Positions 58,680 to 64,000 of a stretch of DNA of 64,000 nucleotides are shown piece by piece; position 1 is the first letter of the stretch; each line of letters begins with the position of its first letter. Location: assembly GCF_000755145.1 (NCBI RefSeq), contig NZ_CP009228.1, forward strand, positions 2,341,694 to 2,405,693. The letters are read 5' to 3'. A program made the position numbers and the translations under genes. The DNA comes from Treponema putidum (lineage in GTDB: Bacteria > Spirochaetota > Spirochaetia > Treponematales > Treponemataceae). Below the pieces are notes generated by a model, which searched no databases, was not told the DNA's origin, and saw only the letters and a program-made list of their open reading frames with translations.

Positions 58680-58851
58680 TTGACAAAAGGGTTCCTTTTT
58701 GTTAATATGTAATAACCATTTACACAGTTTTTTGGACAAGGCTTATAATTTTTTTTAATCCATTGACATTTTTTTAATTTTTTACTATACTATATCTAGT
58801 TAATATTTTTTAATAGACTACTAATACAGAAAAATCAAGCTTTTGATTTTT
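58680..58851 (+). promoter_or_regulatory. Two tandem promoters followed by a terminator hairpin
   Basis: Promoter 1: TTGACA 58680-58685, 17 bases, TAATAT 58703-58708. Promoter 2: TTGACA 58763-58768, 17 bases, TATACT 58786-58791. About 40 bases later an intrinsic terminator AAAAATCAA/TTGATTTTT (58830-58851) could end a short transcript of roughly 55 bases from promoter 2. There is no ORF, so this may be a small RNA or a relic promoter. The rest of 58270-59018 holds cassette borders and gene fragments described separately. Confidence 0.5.
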
Positions 58852-58905
58852 CGCCTTTAAATAATAAAAGCACCAATAGAATTATTCCCATAATATTAAA
58901 CAATG

Positions 58906-58956
58906 TGTTATAATATTGAACTAATAGCGCTATGCAGGGTTTTCTACCTGCATAGC
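58906..58956 (+). promoter_or_regulatory. Extended -10 promoter and leader hairpin of paralogue copy 2
   Basis: TGTTATAAT at 58906-58914. Downstream, GCTATGCAGG/CCTGCATAGC (58929-58938 with 58947-58956) forms a 10-bp stem with an 8-base loop, then CTGATTTTAAC. The hairpin is absent at copy 1, so copy 2 may be attenuated or interrupted by a small insertion. Confidence 0.45.
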
Positions 58957-59018
58957 CTGATTTTAACACACTTGTTGTAGAAATTTTATGAAACAAGCAA
59001 TTTTACTTGGAGGTATTT

Positions 59019-59795
59019 ATGGCAACAGGAAAAGTACATGATGAACACATCGCAAATATACTGGGAAAAGAGTTTTCTTTAAAAAGACAGGAAGAATTAA
59101 AGCTGATTCAGGATGCTGTCTATGTTTTAATGGATGCAACCGTAAAGGATAAAAACGGAAAAAGACTCAATGAGGCTTTGCAGAGTTTTAGAGATTGGAA
59201 TATAGCCGACATAAATCCAGATGAAATTGTTGCTCCCGAAAGCTCTGCAAGTACCCACCAATACTATGCCCACAGGGGCTGGGATTATAATTACGAGGTT
59301 GAAGGGCTTGCCGAACAGCTAAATACTCAAGAATGGCAAATCTGGGATCTCAAACAAAAAGAGGAATTTAAAACTCATCTTTATAAGAGTCAAGTCCGGT
59401 TTAAGCTGGGTAAGGAAATTTTAATTAAAAGCATAAGAGAAATATTCCCATATTTTAATATTCAAAAAACGGAGGCTCTTGCCCGTATATTTTATTATAC
59501 CCATATTTACGGAGACTTGCGTTGGAATTCCCGCTTGGATTATTTGATAGATGTCCCAGTCTTCCGTGACGGCCTTATCGGCAGTTTAAGAGACTTTGCA
59601 GATCCTAAGGACAAGGAAAAAATAAATAAACTAATAGATAAAATTATGCAGGAGTTGCCTGACGGGCTAAAATTCACAATCCCTGCTGACGGCGACAATG
59701 CCCCAATCGAAGACTGGAAACATTGCCTGCCGCTGGATCGAGCTATGGAAGCGGTGTTTGAGTATTTTAGTCTGTGTCAAGTTTTTAAAAATTAA
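59019..59795 (+). CDS. Hypothetical protein, paralogue family copy 2
   Basis: 258 residues, differing from copy 1 (56589-57365) at only about 12-15 positions (for example YFNI for SFNM, VFRD for EFRD). Start ATG 59019 follows GGAGG. The flanks downstream share the first 22 bases with copy 1 and then diverge. Function unknown. It is convergent with the FRG cluster and lies next to a short GCTTGCC/GGCAAGC hairpin (59815-59838). Confidence 0.7.
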   Translation: MATGKVHDEHIANILGKEFSLKRQEELKLIQDAVYVLMDATVKDKNGKRLNEALQSFRDWNIADINPDEIVAPESSASTHQYYAHRGWDYNYEVEGLAEQLNTQEWQIWDLKQKEEFKTHLYKSQVRFKLGKEILIKSIREIFPYFNIQKTEALARIFYYTHIYGDLRWNSRLDYLIDVPVFRDGLIGSLRDFADPKDKEKINKLIDKIMQELPDGLKFTIPADGDNAPIEDWKHCLPLDRAMEAVFEYFSLCQVFKN

Positions 59796-59878
59796 CCGCA
59801 ACGGACGCAAAGATGCTTGCCGCTTTTAGGTGGCAAGCTACGCAAAGGGGGATTGGAATGATATGTTTAAATTAAATT

Positions 59879-60745
59879 TTAGACACTATTAACCATGTCT
59901 TGATATTTTTTCACTGTTTTTTGTATATTTTCTTCTAATTCTTTAGATGATTTTTTATCAGGAAACATGGTATATTCATTAATCCCTTTTTTATATAATG
60001 CCTTTAAAATATTTTTTTTAGCATTTTTATCAATAATTATTTTGTAGTCTTTTATAAGCCAATCGTTATAAATCTTTTTTTTAGCGGTAAATAAAGATAA
60101 ACCAAAAAGAAAAAAATACCCCTGTTGCTGAATTATTCTTTGATTATTTTGTTTTGCCTTAACACATAAGACAGTATTTAGGTCACTGTCTTCAATATCG
60201 TTGTCAAAAAAATTAGTTTTTTCTTCTTGTATTACATGAGTCAATTCATTTGTGTTAGATTTTCGATATGAAGGCATTTTACATAAATTACTTAAAATAG
60301 AGACTTTATCACTGTCATAATATTTTATCTCATCATACGGTATAGAAAAAATGAGAACTTCACCATCCTTATTATAATTACCACAACATGCAAAGTAAAG
60401 AGCAATTAAGGGATCCATAGTTATATCCATCAAACGGGTAGGTAAACCAAAATGTTGCATTTTGACAAGTTTTTCCAGAGCTGTTCTATCATTTACAAAT
60501 TCATTGTGATTTTCAATGACAGTATCTTTAAAGAGTCTATCTTCCACATCCAATAAACCATTCTCACGCAAAAGACTTGGTACAATTTTATATTTTCGAT
60601 CCCCATGTCCCCTGAAAAAGAGCTGATTAAAAGGATTACAATAGTTAAAATCTATCATGTTCAACTCAGCTTCAAACTGAAATAAGGATGAAACTCTATG
60701 CTCTTTTTTGCACAGAGCTTCTTTTTCTTTTATTAATTCAAACAT
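59879..60745 (-). CDS. FRG-domain protein
   Basis: A 288-residue protein with the FRG signature: FNQLFFRGHGDRKYKIVPSL near residue 40, and LVKMQHFGLPTRLMDITMDP near residue 92 followed by LIALYFAC. The C-terminal half is mixed (LNTVLCVKAKQNNQRIIQQQ, then GYFFLFGLSLF). FRG domains are found in bacterial conflict loci; the molecular activity is unproven. It is the last gene of a leftward cluster with unknown proteins, a PP2C phosphatase and a vWA protein, so it may be the effector. Confidence 0.75.
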   Translation of the reverse strand: MFELIKEKEALCKKEHRVSSLFQFEAELNMIDFNYCNPFNQLFFRGHGDRKYKIVPSLLRENGLLDVEDRLFKDTVIENHNEFVNDRTALEKLVKMQHFGLPTRLMDITMDPLIALYFACCGNYNKDGEVLIFSIPYDEIKYYDSDKVSILSNLCKMPSYRKSNTNELTHVIQEEKTNFFDNDIEDSDLNTVLCVKAKQNNQRIIQQQGYFFLFGLSLFTAKKKIYNDWLIKDYKIIIDKNAKKNILKALYKKGINEYTMFPDKKSSKELEENIQKTVKKYQDMVNSV

Positions 60746-60784
60746 ACTTATACCTCAGTTAATAAAATATCAAATACATCTTTT

Positions 60785-61430
60785 TTATTCAATTTCAATA
60801 TATACTATATTTACAATAGGAGAAAACCCTTTATTAGATCTTTTTATCTTTAATCCATTCATAACGCAATTTTTTATATCATCAAATGTATAATATGTTT
60901 TATCAGTTTGTTTCTTATATTTATTTGTTTCCATTTTTTTATTTTGCAAACAAAAAATTTTATCTTCATTAAATTGAGTTAAGAATATTTCCTCATACTT
61001 ACGCGATATAGTAATGGATAATACAAGGATTTTTTTGTTAGTTATTTCCATCCAATCTATAAATAATTGTTCTCCGATATCCTGTGTCCAGCTTTTATAT
61101 TCTTTTTCATTCACATCATTCATCAATATGCTCTGTGTTTCTTTATTTTCAAGTAATATTGTAAGTATGTCTATAGGAATATTAAATGAATTTTTTGCAG
61201 ATAAAACAGTATTTTTATATAAATCACATACACGCAATATAGTATCTATGTACGTTTTATTAGCAAGCAAGATTTTTTTTTGATGTATTATTTTTTAATA
61301 AATTTCTAATTAGTGTCATATGTATATTATATTTTTCTATTAATGACAACTTATTATAATTATAACTCTCACATATTTCTAATATTTTTTTAACACAGAT
61401 ATCTGGAGTTTTCAAAGAACGATCAAGCAT
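60785..61430 (-). CDS. Unknown protein, reading frame interrupted at an A9 run
   Basis: Two open pieces join if one base is removed from the A9 run (61273-61281 on the plus strand as T9). The first piece runs from about 61511 or the ATG at 61430 (MLDRSLKTPDICVKKILEIC). The second piece, from 61263, runs to 60785 (YIDTILRVCDLYKNTVLSAK, FDDIKNCVMNGLKIKRS). Together they give about 215-240 residues of alpha-helical character. No family is recognised. It lies between FRG and the next unknown gene, on the same strand. Confidence 0.5.
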
Positions 61431-61503
61431 TTCATTTATTTTATTTTCAATAAATATTTCAAAATCAATTTCTGTAGATAAAATATTATTAATTATATTT
61501 TTT

Positions 61504-61902
61504 TTACAAATTTAAAAATGAACTTTCAGTTATTAAATTATCTGTAGGATTTTTTATAATATATTGTATCTTTTTTGGAACATGATTTATAATATTTGTT
61601 TCATCAAAGCTTGCATTTTTATTACATTTTGTATAGGCGGCTATAATTTTTTTTTCCTCAATATTTGAAAATCGGATGTCAAAAACCATGATTAATTGCA
61701 TTGCCAAATATAGATCACACTGATTTATATCAATTTCTACGATTTTTTCCAAATAGTCCATAAAACCACCAGCGATAAGCCATTTTTCCAATTTTTTATT
61801 TTTGTATGCTTCAAGTATATAGTCTAAAGAAAAATTTTCTTTCAAAGTTGCTATATCAGTTATATTTTTACCATTAATTTGAAGATTGATATCTAATGTC
61901 AT
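61504..61902 (-). CDS. Unknown protein of the TerY-like cluster
   Basis: 132 residues from ATG 61902 (GAGG 5 bases upstream; a GTG at 61908 is the longer frame). Begins MTLDINLQINGKNITDIATL and contains LEKWLIAGGFMDYLEKIVEI and CDLYLAMQLIMVFDIRF. Mostly helical, no family recognised. The frame ends just before an open stretch of the neighbouring gene that has no good start of its own, so the two could have been one gene split by a one-base change. Confidence 0.5.
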   Translation of the reverse strand: MTLDINLQINGKNITDIATLKENFSLDYILEAYKNKKLEKWLIAGGFMDYLEKIVEIDINQCDLYLAMQLIMVFDIRFSNIEEKKIIAAYTKCNKNASFDETNIINHVPKKIQYIIKNPTDNLITESSFLNL

Positions 61903-61925
61903 AAACACCTCAAAAATAATATAAA

Positions 61926-62950
61926 TTATTCTTTTTCCAAAAAAATCAAAGTTTTATATTTAGAATTACTTATTTTTATAAAATTTAACATCAAAAGTTT
62001 ATCAATATACTTTTTCTGTGTATATTTAGGTTTTAAATGTATGTGTTTTGAAATTTCTTTTAAATCCTTTTCTTGTATCATGAAGTTTAATATTGTATCA
62101 AACCGTTTTAATCTTTTTCTTACCCTTATATAATTAAATTTTCTATCATAGTTGATATTTAAATTAAGTAATTTACATTTTTCAGATTCCGTCAAATTTC
62201 TATATCCTTTAAATAAATCTAAGTCTTTTACTAGAAATACAATACTACAATCATCTATAGTTGCTTGACATATAATAGATTCAAATGTTTTTACAAGCAT
62301 ATTTTCTAATTCATTTTTTGGTATTAAAATTAATAAATTCATTATCTTCTTTATACTATTTGAAATCTTTTTTTCAGCCTTTTGATACAAAGAATTTTCA
62401 CTTCCATCAGACATTAAAACAAAACCTTCTATATCATTAATTGAACCTTTTATTATTTTCATTGAGTCCATAACATTAATGGATGTTGTAAATACAGTAG
62501 TATTGATAAATTCACCATTTTTTGGCTCAGAGGCAACTTTTAGTTCTTCTTTTTTTAAATATCCTATGACACCATCACCTATATGACCAATTATATATAG
62601 CCCTTTCTTTATAGCAACAAATAATAAAGTTGATGCTAGATCATTTATATTACAATTCAATGTATCTGCCTTATGTTGTAATTTTATCAATATATCATTA
62701 ACTAAGTTTTTTTTACTAGCATACCATTTGATTCAGAAAAATACTTGTCAAATTTATCGCATAAATTATTACAAATATATTCTGTTATAAATTCGGCACC
62801 ATAGTGAGAAAGTCTAGCAGAACCAGATCCATCTGCTAAAGCAATAACATATGTATCTTTATCATACAATGAGAAGATTTTATCTTGACAAGGTATATTA
62901 TTTTTTATATGACCTTTACCTTGCACAGCACATGACAATGAATTCCACAT
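61926..62950 (-). CDS. PP2C-type serine/threonine phosphatase, frameshifted
   Basis: Removes phosphate from serine or threonine. The N-terminal piece (62702-62950) holds QDKIFSLYDKDTYVIALADG and SGSARLSHYGAEF. The C-terminal piece (61926-62690) holds LYIIGHIGDGVIGYL, EGFVLMSDGSENSLYQ and the metal-binding DDCSIVFLVKDL, all PP2C motifs. They overlap at an A8 run (62707-62714, T8 on the plus strand); one more A would give a continuous chain of about 340 residues. A C-terminal helical tail (about 200-254 of the second piece) is extra. It lies 41 bases after the vWA gene. Confidence 0.75.
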
Positions 62951-62991
62951 AATTATACTCCATAAATAAATGTTTATTTATATGATCTTTG

Positions 62992-63756
62992 TTAATCTAA
63001 TATACCCCAACCATCAGTAGGATCAAGCTTTACACTCTCACCCGGGATTGATTGTGAAACTTTTGAAATGCTCATACTTAGCCATAAAAAAAATTCTTCG
63101 AATTTAAGAGTTTTTAATTTTAAAGCAGAACGTTTTGGCGAGAATTTATTAAGAATTTGCCTATCAACCTCATTTCCTATGGCAATTGGAAAAACCGTAA
63201 GCTTTCCTTGATTAACCATTAAGGATGTTCGTTCTATAGCACTATTTAACTCATTTTCATCTCCATTAGGCACACCATCTGTCATCAAAACAAGCCATGG
63301 TTTATAGGAGTCAATACCTTTATCTTTATACTCACGTTTTCTTAACTCCAACAAGTCAAGAGCTAAATTTACTCCTTCCCCCATTGCTGTATTCCCAGAT
63401 GCTTCAAGTTCCAATATATCATTTTGCCTCTCAATGTTTTCAAAATCTAAAATACATTTTGCCGTATCATTAAAAGTAACAATACAAATTTCTGCAGAAT
63501 ATAAAGCGATTTCATCATTACGAATAGAAGAAAAAAAACACTTAATTCCATCTAACAATGCAGATATTCTAGTTTCACCACCATCTACCACACTCCATTC
63601 TCGACCATCCTTATATATTGTTTCTCCTGTTTCAATATACGAACCACCTTCTACAGCATTCATAGAATCACTTGTATCCAAACATAAACATATAGGAATA
63701 CGTGCTGTTGGATTATCCACTAAATCATCAATAATTACCATTCCATCATTTTTCAT
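62992..63756 (-). CDS. TerY-like von Willebrand A-domain protein
   Basis: 254 residues with a complete MIDAS metal site: DTSDSM near residue 27, GNTAMGEGVNLAL near 111, and LVLMTDGVPNGDEN near 145. This single-domain vWA form is typical of TerY proteins, which work with a PP2C phosphatase and a kinase in phospho-regulated stress or defence loci. ATG 63756 has AGGAG upstream. It probably presents or gates partner proteins. No tellurium-resistance Ter proteins are visible in the window. Confidence 0.85.
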   Translation of the reverse strand: MKNDGMVIIDDLVDNPTARIPICLCLDTSDSMNAVEGGSYIETGETIYKDGREWSVVDGGETRISALLDGIKCFFSSIRNDEIALYSAEICIVTFNDTAKCILDFENIERQNDILELEASGNTAMGEGVNLALDLLELRKREYKDKGIDSYKPWLVLMTDGVPNGDENELNSAIERTSLMVNQGKLTVFPIAIGNEVDRQILNKFSPKRSALKLKTLKFEEFFLWLSMSISKVSQSIPGESVKLDPTDGWGILD

Positions 63757-63784
63757 ATAAATCTCCTATTTTATTAAAAAATAT

Positions 63785-64000
63785 TTATAAATTTTGTATT
63801 TTTTTATATCTTGTTGGAAAAAGTTCTTCTGACATTTTATCTTGTTCTCCATATTTACCACTATCAAGCAATGATAAATAATATTTAAAAAGAGATAACC
63901 ACTTATCTACAGAGAGCCTATTATACTCTGATGAATAGTCTCCATTTTTTCTAAAAGTATTATAAAATGCATATTTTAAATCATATGTTAAATGGCTCCA
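63785..64000 (-). CDS. C-terminal end of a probable TerY-linked kinase (incomplete)
   Basis: Only the last 71 codons are present; the gene continues beyond the window. It reads WSHLTYDLKYAFYNTFRKNG, then YSSEYNRLSVDKWLSLFKYY and ELFPTRYKKI before the stop at 63785. The tail of protein kinases in TerY-P loci is similar in spacing, with an Arg and a Trp followed by a long helix. The kinase call depends on context (adjacent vWA and PP2C genes) and needs the missing part. Confidence 0.4.
   Translation of the reverse strand, partial: WSHLTYDLKYAFYNTFRKNGDYSSEYNRLSVDKWLSLFKYYLSLLDSGKYGEQDKMSEELFPTRYKKIQNL

Noticed and set aside
62992-63756. Canonical tellurium-resistance (terZABCDEF) operon
   Set aside because: A TerY-like vWA protein is present but no TerD-type or TerC proteins, so tellurite resistance is not supported.
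1-64000. CRISPR array or cas genes
   Set aside because: No series of identical short repeats with unique spacers and no Cas-like proteins were found.

Overview
The window looks like chromosomal DNA of an oral Treponema close to T. denticola. This is inferred from AT-rich genes, relaxed spirochaetal lipoboxes, a glycine cleavage operon, citrate lyase, a glutamate-synthase-linked [FeFe] hydrogenase, and an integron-like toxin-antitoxin cassette. I could not run a database search, so the species call rests on gene content.

Layout. 1-7966: a partial lipoprotein, a small membrane protein, then a rightward housekeeping block (aspS, trpS, cheW, a DegT-type aminotransferase, nadK, an ABC-F ATPase). 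7975-12807 (leftward): an [FeFe] hydrogenase, its flavoprotein partner, and cbiD. 12939-20511: a Nudix hydrolase, a MATE exporter, a large helicase-nuclease, a TetR regulator, a methyltransferase and a GH114-like protein. Shared operator-like palindromes suggest that the TetR protein controls the exporter, from which the helicase gene now separates it. 20576-25963: a uracil phosphoribosyltransferase-like protein, TPR, SPOR and LapA-like envelope proteins, a 2-hydroxyacid dehydrogenase and a HARE-HTH protein with a possible nuclease domain. 25993-32528 (leftward): lpdA, a PH-domain protein and gcvT-gcvH-gcvPA-gcvPB. 32629-37422: a type III restriction-modification pair beside a tRNA-Thr. 37633-40278: citrate lyase citD-citE-citF. 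40698-47261: polA, coaE, a SPOR protein, fused aroD-aroE and rpiA. 47303-53370: a lipoprotein, a PASTA protein, fmt, def, the biotin transporter genes (ecfT frameshifted) behind a BirA-like operator, and a bacteriohemerythrin.

From 53393 rightwards the DNA is accessory: a tandem lipoprotein duplication with one copy broken by a nonsense codon, Rpn-nuclease relics, a three-copy paralogue family of unknown function, and a toxin-antitoxin cassette with attC-like borders. It ends in a leftward cluster: a possible kinase C-terminus cut by the window edge, a TerY-like vWA protein, a PP2C-type phosphatase, unknown proteins and an FRG-domain protein. This resembles TerY-P phospho-signalling loci and is the best candidate here for an undescribed defence or stress system.

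Two patterns cut across the window. First, a family of about 150-base elements (14904-15057, 20576-20732, 28810-28957, 48034-48179) folds into four successive hairpins and ends at the Shine-Dalgarno of the next gene. Stem sequences differ while pairing is kept, and one copy has an exact 9-bp flanking repeat. Second, at least six genes carry apparent single-base frameshifts, mostly in homopolymer runs and three of them in signal peptides; these could be phase-variable loci, decay or sequencing error. Four genes have a strong promoter only 6-9 bases before the start codon, suggesting leaderless mRNAs.
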